A DNA stretch of 64,000 bases from Amblyomma americanum (taxonomy: Eukaryota > Arthropoda > Arachnida > Ixodida > Ixodidae): the NCBI RefSeq assembly GCF_052857255.1, contig NC_135497.1:546380531-546444530 (forward strand). Reading direction: 5' to 3'. Made by a program: the position numbers and the translations under genes. A model generated the notes under the pieces. It was given only the letters and a program-made list of their open reading frames with translations, was not told where the DNA came from and did not search any database. Below are positions 26,025-39,585 of this stretch, piece by piece. How positions within the stretch are numbered: position 1 is the stretch's first letter; each line of letters opens with the position of its first letter.

Positions 26025-29000
26025 AGAGAGGACACAGCGCTTGGCTCACTGTACTAGAAATTAGTTGCAACAGGGCAGAAAAGTGAGCTAGTTGGTATAC
26101 CTTCATGATGAAAAATCCAGGCGCTCACAAAAAAGGACACAGAGGGGACACAGCGCTTGGCTCACTGTACTAAAAATTAGTTGCAACAGGGCAGAAAACT
26201 GAGCTAGTTGGTATACGTTCATGATGATAAATCTAGGCGCTCACAAACAAGGACACAGAGGGGACACAGCGCTTGGCTCACTGTACTAGAAATTAGTTGC
26301 AACAGGGAAGAAAACTGAGCTAGTTGGTATACCTTCATGATGATAAATCCAGGCACTCACAAACAAGGACACAGAGGGGACACAGCGCTTGGCTCACTGT
26401 ACTAGAAATTAGTTGCAACAGGGCAGAAAAATGAGCTGGTTGGTATACGCTCATGATGATGAATCCAGGCGCTCACAAACAACGACACAGAGAGGACACA
26501 GCGCTTGGCTCACTGTACTAGAAATTAGTTGCAACAGGGCAGAAAAGTGAGCTAGTTGGTATACCTTCATGATGAAAAATCCAGGCGCTCACAAACAAGG
26601 ACACAGAGGGGACACAGCGCTTGGCTCACTGTACTAGAAATTAGTTGCAACAGGGCAGAAAACTGAGCTAGTTGGTATACCTTCATGATGATAAATCCAG
26701 GCGCTCACAAACAAGGACACAGAGTGGACACAGCGCTTGGCTCACTTTACTAGAAATTAGTTGCAACAGGGCAGAAAACTGAGCTAGTTGGTATACCTTC
26801 ATGATGATAAATCCAGGCGCTCACAAACAACGACACAGAGAGGCCACAGCGCTTGGCTCACTGTACTAGAAATTAGTTGCAACAGGGCAGAAAACTGAGC
26901 TGGTTGGTATACGGTCATGATGATAATTCCAGGCACTCACAAACAAGGACACAGAGGGGACAGAGCGCTTGGCTCACTGTACTAGAAATTAGTTGCAACA
27001 GGGCAGAAAACTGAGCTGGTTGGTATACGTTCATGATTATAAATCCAGGCGCTCACAAACAAGGACACAGAGGGGACACAGCGCTTGGCTCACAGTACTA
27101 GAAATTAGTTGCAACAGGGCAGAAAACTGAGCTAGTTGGTATACCTTCATGATGATAAATCCAGGCGCTCACAAACAAGGACACAGAGGGGACACAGCGC
27201 TTGGCTCACTTTACTAGAAATTAGTTGCAACAGGGCAGAAAACTGAGCTAGTTGGTATACCTTCATGGTGATAAATCCATGCGCTCACAAACAACGACAC
27301 AGAGAGGACACAGCGCTTGGCTCACTGTACTAGAAATTAGTTGCAACAGGGCAGAAAACTGAACTAGTTGGTATACCTTCATGATGATAAATCCAGGCAC
27401 TCACAAACAAGGACACAGAGGGGACACTGCGCTTGGCTCACTGTACTAGAAATTTGTTGCAACAGGGCAGAAAACTGAGCTAGTTGGTATACCTTCATGG
27501 TGATAAATCCAGGCGCTCACAAACAAGGACACAGAGGGGACACAGCGCTTGGCTCACTGTACTAGAAATTAGTTGCAACAGGGCAGAAAACTGAGCTAGT
27601 TGGTATACCTTCATGGTGATAAATCCAGGCGCTCACAAACAAGGACACAGAGGGGACACAGCGCTTTGCTCACTGTACTAGAAATTAGTTGCAACAGGGA
27701 AGAAAACTGAGCTGGTTGGTATACGCTCATGATGATGAATCCAGGCGCTCACAAACAACGACACAGAGAGGACACCGCGCTTGGCTCACTGTACTAGAAA
27801 TTAGTTGAAACAGGGCAGAAAACTGAGCTAGTTGGTATACGTTCATGATGATAAATTCAGGCGCTCACAAACAAGGACACAGAGGGGACACAGCGCTTGG
27901 CTCACTGTACTAGAAATTAGTTGCAACAGGGCACAAAACTGAGCTAGTTGGTATACCTTCATGATGATAAATCCAGGCGCTCACAAACAAGGACACAGAG
28001 GAGACACAGCGCTTGGCTCACTTTACTAGAAATTAGTTGCAACAGGGCAGAAAACTGAGCTAGTTGGTATACCTTCATGATGATAAATCCAGGCGCTCAC
28101 AAACAACGACACAGAGAGGACACAGCGCTTGGCTCACTTTACTAGAAATTAGTTGCAACAGGGCAGAAAACTGAGCTAGTTGGTATACCTTCATGGTGAT
28201 AAATCCAGGCGCTCACAAACAAGGACACAGAGGGGACACAGCGCTTGGCTCACTGTACTAGAAATTAGTTGAAGCAGGGCAGAAAACTGAGCTAGTTGGT
28301 ATACCTTCATGATGACAAATCCAGGCGCTCACAAACAAGGACATAGAGGGGACACAGCGCTTGGCTCACTGTACTAGAAATGAGTTGCAACAGGGCAGAA
28401 AACTGAGCTGGTTGGTATACCTTCATGGTGGTAAATCCAGGCGCTCCCAAACAAGGACACAGAGGGGACACAGCGCTTGGCTTACTGTACTAGAAATTAG
28501 TTGCAACAGGGCAGAAAAGTGAGCTAGTTGGTATACCTCCATGGTGATAAATTCAGGCGCTCACAAACAAGGACACAGAGGGGACACAGCGCTTGGCTCA
28601 CTTTACTAGAAATTATTTGCAACAGGGCAGAAAACTGAGCTAGTTGGTATACCTTCATGGGTATAAATCCAGGCACTCACAAACAACGACACAGAGAGGA
28701 GAGAGCGCTTGGCTCACTTTACTAGAAATTAGTTGCAACAGGGCAGAAAACTGAGCTAGTTGGTATACCTTCATGATGATAAATCCAGGCGCTCACAACC
28801 AACGACACAGAGAGGACACAGCGCTTGGCTCACTTTTCTAGAAATTAGTTGAAACAGGGCAGAAAACTGAGCTAGTTGGTATACGTTCATGATGATAAAT
28901 CCAGGCGCTCACAAACAAGGACACAGAGGGGACACAGCGCTTGGCTCACTGTACTAGAAATTAGTTGCAACAGGGCAGAAAACTGAGCTAGTTGGTATAC

Positions 29001-32000
29001 GTTCATGATGATAAATCCAGGCGCTCACAAACAAGGACACAGAGGGGACACAGCGCTTGGCTCACTGTACTAGAATTTAGTTGCAACAGGGCAGAAAACT
29101 GAGCTAGTTGGTATACCTTCATGATGATAAATCCAGGCGCTCACAAACAAGGACACAGAGAGGACACAGCGCTTGGCTCACTGTACTAGAAATTAGTTGC
29201 AACAGGGCACAAAACTGAGCTAGTTGGTATACCTTCATGATGATAAATCCAGGCGCTCACAAACAAGGACACAGAGGAGACACAGCGCTTGGCTCACTTT
29301 ACTAGAAATTAGTTGCAACAGGGCAGAAAACTGAGCTAGTTGGTATACCTTCATGATGATAAATCCAGGCGCTCACAAACAACGACACAGAGAGGACACA
29401 GCGCTTGGCTCACTTTACTAGAAATTAGTTGCAACAGGGCAGAAAACTGAGCTAGTTGGTATACCTCCATGATGATAAATTCAGCCGCTCACAAAAAAGG
29501 ACACAGAGGGGACACAGTGCTTGGCTCACTTTACTAGAAATTAGTTCCAACAGGGCAGAAAACTGAGCTAGTTGGTATACCTTCATGATGATAAATCCAG
29601 GCGCTCACAAACAACGACACAGAGAGGACACAGCGCTTGGCTCACTTAACTAGAAATTAGTTGCAACAGGGCAGAAAACTGAGCTAGTTGGTATACGTTC
29701 ATGATGATAAATCCAGGCGCTCACAAACAAGGACACAGAGGGGACACAGCGCTTGGCTCACTGTACTAGAAATTAGTTGCAACAGGGCCGAAAACTGAGC
29801 TAGTTGGTATACCCTCATGGTGATAAATCCAGGCGCTCACAAACAACGACACAGAGAGGACACAGCGCTTGGCTCACTGTACTAGAAATTAGTTGCAACA
29901 GGGCAGAAAACTGAGCTAGTTGGTATACCTTCATGATGATAAATCCAGGCGCTCACAAACAAGGACACTGAGGGGACACAGCGCTTGGCTCACTGTACTA
30001 GAAATTAGTTGCAACAGGGCAGAAAACTGAGCTAGTTGGTATACCTTCATGATGATAAATCCAGGCGTTCACAAACAAGGACACAGAGGAGACACAGCGC
30101 TTGGCTCACTTTACTAGAAATTAGTTGCAACAGGGCAGAAAACAGAGGTAGTCGGTATACCTTCATGGTGATAAATCCAGGCGCTCACAAACAACGACAC
30201 AGAGAGGACAGAGCGCTTGGCTCACTTTACTAGAAATTAGTTGCAACAGGGCAGAAAACTGAGCTAGTTGGTATACCTTCATGGTGATAAATCCAGGCGC
30301 TCACAAACAAGGACACAGAGGGGACACAGCGCTTGGCTCACTGTAATAGAAATTAGTTGCAACAGGGCAGAAAACTGAGCTAGTTGGTATACCTTCATGA
30401 TGAAAAATCCAGGCGCTCACAAAAAAGGACACAGAGGGGACACAGCGGTTGGCTCACTGTACTAGAAATTAGTTGCAACAGGGCAGAAAACTGAGCTAGT
30501 TGGTATATGTTCATGATGATAAATCCAGGCGCTCACAAACAAGGACACAGAGGGGACACAGCGCTTGGCTCACTGTACTAGAAATTAGTTGCAACAGGGC
30601 AGAAAACTGAGCTAGTTGGTATACCTTCATGATGATAAATCCAGGCGCTCACAAACAAGGACACAGAGGGGACACAGCGCTTGGCTCACTGTACTAGAAA
30701 TTAGTTGCAACAGGGCAGAAAACTGAGCTAGTTGGTATACCTTCACGATGATAAATCCAGGCGCTCACAAACAAGGACACAGAGGGGACACAGCGCTTGG
30801 CTCACTTTACTAGAAATTAGTTGCAACAGGGCAGAAAACTGAGCTAGTTGGTATACCTTCATGGTGATAAATCCATGCGGTCACAAACAACGACACAGAG
30901 AGGACACAGCGCTTGGCTCACTGTACTAGAAATTAGTTGCAACAGGGCAGAAATCTGAACTAGTTGGTATACCTTCATGATGATAAATCCAGGCGCTCAC
31001 AAACAAGGACACAGAGGGGACACAGCGCTTGGATCACTGTACTAGAAATTAGTTGCAACAGGGCAGAAAACTGAGCTAGTTGGTATACCTTCATAAAGAT
31101 AAATCCAGGCGCTCACAAACAAGGACACAGAGTGGACACAGCGCTTGGCTCACTGTACCAGAAATTAGTTGCAACAGGGCAGAAAACTGAGCTAGTTGGT
31201 ATACCTTCATGATGATAAATCCAGGCGCTCACAAACAAGGACACAGAGGGGACACAGCGCTTGGCTCACAGTACTAGAAATTAGTTGCAACAGGGCAGAA
31301 AACTGAGCTAGTTGGTATACCTTCATGATGATAAATCCAGGCGCTCACAAACAAGGACACAGAGGGCACACAGCGCTTGGCTCACTTTACTAGAAATTAT
31401 TTGCAACAGGGCAGAAAACTGAGCTAGTTGGTATACCTTCATGGTGATAAATCCATGCGCTAACAAACAACGACACAGAGAGGACACAGCGCTTGGCTCA
31501 CTGTACTATAAATTAGTTGCAACAGGGCAGAAAACTGAACTAGTTGGTATACCTTCATGATGATAAATCCAGGCGCTCACAAACAAGGACACAGAGGGGA
31601 CACAGCGCTTGGCTCACTGTACTAGAAATTAGTTGCAACAGGGCAGAAAACTGAGCTGGTTGGTATACCTTCATGATGATAAATCCAGGCACTCACAAAC
31701 AAGGACACAGGGGGGACACAGCGCTTGGCTCACTGTACTAGAAATTAGTTGCAACAGGGCAGAAAACTGAGCTGGTTGGTATACGCTCATGATGATGAAT
31801 CCAGGCACTCACAAACAAGGACACAGAGGGGACACAGCGCTTGGCTCACTGTACTAGAAATTAGTTGCAACAGGGCAGAAAACTGAGCTGGTTGGTATAC
31901 GTTCATGATGATAAATCCAGGCGCTCACAAACAAGGACACAGAGGGGACACAGCGCTTGGCTCACAGTACTAGAAATTAGTTGCAACAGGGCAGAAAACT

Positions 32001-32370
32001 GAGCTAGTTGGTATACCTTCATGATGATAAATCCAGGCGCTCACAAACAAGGACACAGAGGGGACACAGCGCTTGGCTCACTTTACTAGAAATTAGTTGC
32101 AACAGGGCAGAAAACTGAGCTAGTTGGTATACCTTCATGGTGATAAATCCATGCGGTCACAAACAACGACACCGAGAGGACACAGCGCTTGGCTCACTGT
32201 ACTAGAAATTAGTTGCAACAGGGCAGAAAACTGAACTAGTTGGTATACCTTCATGATGATAAATCCAGGCGCTCACAAACAAGGACACAGAGGGGACACA
32301 GCGCTTGGCTCACTGTACTAGAAATTTGTTGCAACAGGGCAGAAAGCTGAGCTAGTTGGTATACCTTCAT
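26025..32370 (+). repeat. Higher-order satellite block B2 (6.3 kb)
   Basis: Matches 39586-45930 at a constant offset of 13561 bp. Anchors are AATCTAGGCG at 26230 and 39791, and a 198-bp open stretch at 30036 and 43597 that is identical when translated. Differences between the two copies are scattered single bases. The left boundary lies inside a unit that is half CTTCATAAAGATAAAT type and half AGAGAGGACAC type. Confidence 0.82.
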
Positions 32371-32714
32371 GGTGATAAATCCAGGCGCTCACAAACAAGG
32401 ACACAGAGGGGACACAGCGCTTGGCTCACTGTACTAGAAATTAGTTGCAACAGGGCAGAAAACTGAGCTGGTTGGTATACGCTCATGATGATGAATCCAG
32501 GCACTCACAAACAAGGACACAGAGGGGACACAGCGCTTGGCTCACTGTACTAGAAATTAGTTGCAACAGGGCAGAAAACTGAGCTGGTTGGTATACGTTC
32601 ATGATGATAAATCCAGGCGCTCACAAACAAGGACACAGAGGGGACACAGCGCTTGGCTCACAGTACTAGAAATTAGTTGCAACAGGGCAGAAAACTGAGC
32701 TAGTTGGTATACCT

Positions 32715-35700
32715 TCATGATGATAAATCCAGGCGCTCACAAACAAGGACACAGAGTGGACACAGCGCTTGGCTCACTTTACTAGAAATTAGTTGCAACA
32801 GGGCAGAAAACTGAGCTAGTTGGTATACCTTCATGATGATAAATCCAGGCGCTCACAAACAATGACACAGAGGGGACAATGCGCTTGGCTCACTGTACTA
32901 GAAATTACTTGCAACAGGGCAGAAAACTGAGCTAGTTGGTATACGTTCATGATGATAAATCCAGGCGCTCACAAACAACTACACAGAGAGGACACAGCGC
33001 TTGGCACACTGTAGTAGAAATTCGTTGCAACAGGGCAGAAAACTGAGCTAGTTGGTATACCTTCACGATGATAAATCCAGGCGCTCACAAACAAGGACAC
33101 AGAGGGGACACAGCGCTTGGCTCACTGTACTAGACATTAGTTGCAACAGGGCAGAAAACTGAGCAAGTTCGTATACGTTTATGATGATAAACCCAGGCGC
33201 TCACAAACGACACAGAGAGGACACAGCGCTTGGCTCACATTACTAGAAATTAGTTGCAACAGGGCAGAAAACTGAGCTAGTTGGTATACCTTCATGGTGA
33301 TAAATCCAGGCGCTTACAAACAAGGACACATAGGGGACACAGCGCTTCGCTCACTGTACTAGAAATTAGTTGCAACAGGGCAGAAAACTGAGCTAGTTGG
33401 TATACGTTCATGATGATAAATCCAGGCGCTCACAAACAACTACACAGAGAGGACACAGCGCTTGGCTCACTGTACTAGAAATTAGTTGCAACAGGGCAGA
33501 AAAGTGAGATGGTTGGTATACGTTCATAATGATAAATCCAGTCGCTCAAAAACAACGACACAGAGAGGACACAGCGCTTGGCTCACTGTACAAGAAATTA
33601 GTTGCAACAGGGCAGAAAAGTGAGCTAGTTGGTATACCTTCATGATGATAAATCCAGGCGCTCACAAAGAAGGACACAGAGGGGACACAACGCTTGGCTC
33701 ACTGTACTAGAAATTAGTTGCAACAGGGCAGAAAACTGAGCTAGTTGGTATACCTTCATGATGATAAACCCAGGCGCTCACAAACACGGACACAGAGGGG
33801 ACACAGCGCTTGGCTCACAGTACTAGAAATTAGTTGCAACAGGGCAGAAAACTGAGCTGGTTGGTATACCTTAATGATGATAAATCCAGGCGCTCACAAA
33901 CAAGGACACAGAGGGGACACAGCGCATGGCTCACTGTACTAGAAATTAGTTGCAACAGGGCAGAAAACTGAGCTGGTTGGTGTACGTTCATGATGATAAA
34001 TCCAGGCGCTCACAAACAACGACACAGAGAGGACACAGCGCTTGGCTCACTGTACTAGAAATTAGTTGCAACAGGGCAGAAAACTGAGCTAGTTGGTATA
34101 CCGTCATGATGATAAATCCAGGCGCTCACAAACAAGGACAGAGAGTGGACACAGCGCTTGGCTCACTGTACTAGAAATTAGTTGCAACAGGGCAGAAAAC
34201 TGAGCTTGTTGGTATACCTTCATGATGATAAATCCAGGCGCTCACAAACAAGGACACAGAGGGGACACAGCGCTTGGCTCACTGTACTAGAAATTAGTTG
34301 CAACAGGGCAGAAAACTGAGCTGGTTGGTATACCTTCATGATGATAAATCCAGGCGCTCACAAACAAGGACACAGAGGGGACACAGCGCTTGGCTCACTG
34401 TACTAGAAATTAGTTGCAACAGGGCAGAAAAGTGAGCTAGTTGGTATACCTTCATGATGAAAATTCCAGGCGCTCACAAACAAGGACACAGAGGGGACAC
34501 AGCGCTTGGCTCACTGTACTAGAAATTAGTTGCAACAGGGCAGAAAACTGAGCTGGTTGGTATACGTTCATGATGATAAATCCAGGCGCTCACAAACAAC
34601 GACACAGAGAGGACACAGCGCTTGGCTCACTGTACTAGAAATTTGTTGCAACAGGGCAGAAAACTGAGCTGGTTGGTATTCGGTCATGATGATAATTCCA
34701 GGCGCTCACAAACAAGGACACAGAGGGGACACAGCGCTTGGCTCACTGTACTAGAAATTAGTTGCAACAGGGCAGAAAACTGAACTAGTTGGTATACTTT
34801 CATGATGATAAATCCAGGCGCTCACAAACAAGGACACAGAGGGGACAGAGCGCTTGGCTCACTGTACTAGAAATTAGTTGCAACAGGGCAGAAAAGTGAG
34901 CTGGTTGGTATACCTTCATGATGATAAATCCAGGCGCTCACAAACAAGGACACAGAGGAGACACAGCGCATGGCTCACTGTACTAGGAATTAGTTGCAAC
35001 AGGGCAGAAAACTGAGCTGGTTGGTATACGTTCAAGATGATAAATCCAGGCGCTCACAAACAACGACACAGAGTGGACACAGCGCTTGGCTCACTGTACT
35101 AGAAATTAGTTGCAACAGGGCAGAAAACTGAGCTAGTTGGTATACCTTCATGATGATAAATCCAGGCGCTCACAAACAAGGACACAGAGGGGACACGCTT
35201 GGCTCACTGTACTAGAAATTAGTTGCAACAGGGCAGAAAACTGAGCTAGTTGGTACACCTTCATGATGATAAATCCAGACGCTCACAAACAAGGACACAG
35301 AGGGGACACAGCGCGTGGCTCACTGTACTAGAAATTAGTTGCAACAGGGCAGAAAACTGAGCTAGTTGGTACACCTTCATGACGATAAATCCAGGCGCTC
35401 ACAAACAACGACACAGAGAGGACACAGCGCTTGGCTCACTGTACTAGAAATTAGTTGCAACAGGGCAGAAAAGTGAGCTAGTTGATATACCTTCATGTTG
35501 ATAAATCCAGGCGCTCACAAAAAAGGACACAAAGGGGACACTGCGCTTGGCTCACTGTACTAGAAATTAGTTGCACAGGGCAGAAAACTGAGCTAGTTGG
35601 TATACGTTCATGATGATAAATCCAGGCGCTCGCAAACAACTACACAGAGAGGACACAGCGCTTGGCTCACTGTAGTAGAAATTCGTTGCAAGAGGGCAGA

Positions 35701-38700
35701 AAACTGAGCCTGTTGGTATACCTTCACGATGATAAATCCAGGCGCTCACAAACAAGGACACAGAGGGGACAGAGCGCTTGGCTCACTGTACTAGAAATTA
35801 GTTGCAACAGGGCAGAAAACTGAGCAAGTTGGTATACGTTTATGATGATAAACCCAGGCGCTCACAAACGACACAGAGAGGACACAGCGCTTGGCTCACA
35901 TTACTAGAAATTAGTTGCAACAGGGCAGAAAACTGAGCTAGTTGGTATACCTTCATGGCGATAAATCCAGGCGCTTACAAACAAGGACACAGAGGGGACA
36001 CAGCGCTTCGCTCAATGTACTAGAAATTAGTTGCAACAGGGCAGAAAACTGAGCTAGTTGGTATACGTTCATGATGATAAATCCAGGCGCTCACAAACAA
36101 CGACACAGAGAGGACACAGCGCTTGGCTCACTGTACTAGTAATTAGTTGCAACAGGGCAGAAAAGTGAGATGGTTGGTATACGTTCATAATGATAAATCC
36201 AGGCGCTCAAAAAGAACGACACAAAGAGAACACAGCGCTTGGCTCACTTTACTAGAAATTAGTTGCAACAGTGCAGAAATCTGAGCTAGTTGGTATACCT
36301 TCATGGTGATAAATCCAGGCGCTCGCAAACAAGGACACAGAGGGGACACAGCGCTTAACTCACTGTACTATAAATTAGTTGCAACAGGGCAGAAAACGGA
36401 GCTAGTTGGTATACGTTCATGATGATAAATCCAGGCGCTCACAAACAACGACACAGAGAGGACACAGCGCTTGGCTCACTGTACAAGAAATTAGTTGCAA
36501 CAGGGCAGAAAAGTGAGCTAGTTGGTATACCTTCATGATGATAAATCCAGGCGCTCACAAAGAAGGACACAGAGGGGACACAGCGCTGGGCTCCCTGTAC
36601 TAGAAATTAGTTGCAACAGGGCAGAAAAGTGAGCTAGTTGGTATACGTTCATGATGATAAATCCAGGCGCTCACAACAACGAGACAGAGAGGACACAGCG
36701 CTTGGCTCACTTTACTAGAAATTAGTGGCAACAGGGCAGAAAACTGAGCTAGTTGGTATACCTTCATGATGATAAATCCTGGCGCTCACAAACAAAGACA
36801 CAGAGGGGACACAGCGCTTGGCTCACTGTACTAGAAATTAGTTGTAACAAGGCAGAAAACTGAGCTAGTTGGTATACGTTCATGATGATAAATCCAGGCG
36901 CTCATAAAAAACGACACAGAGAGGACACAGCGCTTGGCTCACTGTACTAGAAATTAGTTGCAACAGGGCAGAAAAGTGAGCTAGTTGGTATACCTTCATG
37001 ATGATAAATCCAGGCGCTCACAAACAAGGACACAGAGGGGACACAGCGCTTGGCTCACTTTACTAGATATTAGTTGTAACAGGGCAGAAAACTGAGCTAG
37101 TTGGTATACCTTCATGGTGATAAATCCATGCGCTCACAAACAAGGACAAAGAGGGGACACAGCGCTTGGCTCACTGCACTAGAAATTAGTTGCAACAGGG
37201 CAGAAAACTGAGCTGGTTGGTATACCTTCATGATGATAAATCCAGGCGCTCACAAACAAGGACACAGAGTGGACACAGCGCTTGGCTCACTGTACTATAA
37301 ATTAGTTGCAATAGGGCAAAAAACTGAGCTAGTTGGTATACCTTCATGATGATAAATCCAGGCGCTCACAAACAAGGACACAGAGGGGACACAGCGCTTG
37401 GCTCACTTTACTAGATATTAGTTGTAACACGGCAGAAAACTGAGCTAGTTGGTATACCTTCATGGTGATAAATCCATGCGCTCACAAACAAGGACAAAGA
37501 GGGGACACAGCGCTTGGCTCACTGTACTAGAAATTAGTTGCAACAGGGCAGAAAACTGAGCTGGTTGGTATACCTTCATGATGATAAATCCAGGCGCTCA
37601 CAAACAAGGACACAGAGGGGACACAGCGCTTGGCTCACTGTACTAGAAATTAGTTGCAACAGGGCAGAAAACTGAGCTGGTTGGTATACGTTCATGATGA
37701 TAAATCCAGGCGCTCACAAACAACGACACAGAGAGGACACAGCGCTTGGCTCACTGTACTAGAAATTAGTTGCAACAGGGCAGAAAACTGAGCTAGTTGG
37801 TATACCTTCATGATGATAAATCCTGGCGCTCACAAACAAGAACACAGTGTGGACACAGCGCTTGACTCACTGTACTAGAAATTAGTTGCAACAGGGCAAA
37901 AAACAGAGCTAGTTGGTATACCTTCATGATGATAAATCCAGGCGCTCACAAACAAGGACACAGAGGGGACACAGCGCTTGGCTCACTGTACTAGAAATTA
38001 GTTGCAACAGGGCAGAAAACTGAGCTGGTTGGTATACGCTCATGATGATGAATCCAGGCGCTCACAAACAACGACACAGAGAGGACACAGCGCTTGGCTC
38101 ACTGTACTAGAAATTTGTTGCAACAGGGCAGAAAAGTGAACTAGTTGGTATACCTTCATGATGAAAAATCCAGGCGCTCACAGAAAAGGACACAGAGGGG
38201 ACACAGCGCTTGGCTCACTGTACTAGAAATTAGTTGCAACAGGGCAGAAAACTGAGCTAGTTGGTATACGTTCATGATGATAAATCCAGGCGCTCACAAA
38301 CAAGGACACAGAGGGGACACAGCGCTTGGCTCACTGTACTAGAAATTAGTTGCAACAGGGCAGAAAACTGAGCTAGTTGGTATACCTTCATGATGATAAA
38401 TCCAGGCGCTCACAAACTAGGACACAGAGGGGACACAGCGCTTGGCTCACTGTACTAGAAATTAGTTGCAACAGGGCAGAAAACTGAGCTAGTTGGTATA
38501 CCTTCATGATGATAAATCCAGGCGCTCAAAAACAAGGACACAGAGGGGACACAGCGCTTGGCTCACTTTACTAGAAATTAGTTGCAACAGGGCAGAAAAC
38601 TGAGCTAGTTGGTATACCTTCATGGTGATAAATCCATGCGCTCACAAACAACGACACAGAGAGGACACAGCGCTTGGCTCACTGTACTAGAAATTAGTTG

Positions 38701-39060
38701 CAACAGGGCAGAAATCTGAACTAGTTGGTATACCTTCATGATGATAAATCCAGGCGCTCACAAACAAGGACACAGAGGGGGCACAGCGCTTGGCTCACTG
38801 TACTAGAAATTAGTTGCAACAGGGCAGAAAACTGAGCTAGTTGGTATACCTTCATAAAGATAAATCCAGGCGCTCACAAACAAGGACACAGAGTGGACAC
38901 AGCGCTTGGCTCACTGTACCAGAAATTAGTTGCAACAGGGCAGAAAACTGAGCTAGTTGGTATACCTTCATGATGATAAATCCAGGCGCTCACAAACAAG
39001 GACACAGAGGGGACACAGCGCTTGGTTCACTGTACTAGAAATTAGTTGCAACAGGGCAGA
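32715..39060 (+). repeat. Higher-order satellite block A3, fullest copy
   Basis: This is the longest version of block A. It retains both the roughly five units missing before 12655 in A1 and the six units missing after 19621 in A2, so it is the best approximation to the ancestral order. It matches A1 at offset 22475 (left part) and A2 at 16462. It leads directly into the B-type units at about 39100. Confidence 0.82.
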
Positions 39061-39585
39061 AAACTGAGCTGGTTGGTATACGCTCATGATGATGAATCCA
39101 GGCGCTCACAAACAACGACACAGAGAGGACACAGCGCTTGGCTCACTGTACTAGAAATTAGTTGCAACAGGGCAGAAAAGTGAGCTAGTTGGTATACCTT
39201 CATGATGAAAAATCCAGGCGCTCACAAAAAAGGACACAGAGGGGACACAGCGCTTGGCTCACTGTACTAGAAATTAGTTGCAACAGGGCAGAAAACTGAG
39301 CTAGTTGGTATACGTTCATGATGATAAATCTAGGCGCTCACAAACAAGGACACAGAGGGGACACAGCGCTTGGCTCACTGTACTAGAAATTAGTTGCAAC
39401 AGGGAAGAAAACTGAGCTAGTTGGTATAACTTCATGATGATAAATCCAGGCACTCACAAACAAGGACACAGAGGGGACACAGCGCTTGGCTCACTGTACT
39501 AGAAATTAGTTGCAACAGGGCAGAAAAATGAGCTGGTTGGTATACGCTCATGATGATGAATCCAGGCGCTCACAAACAACGACAC

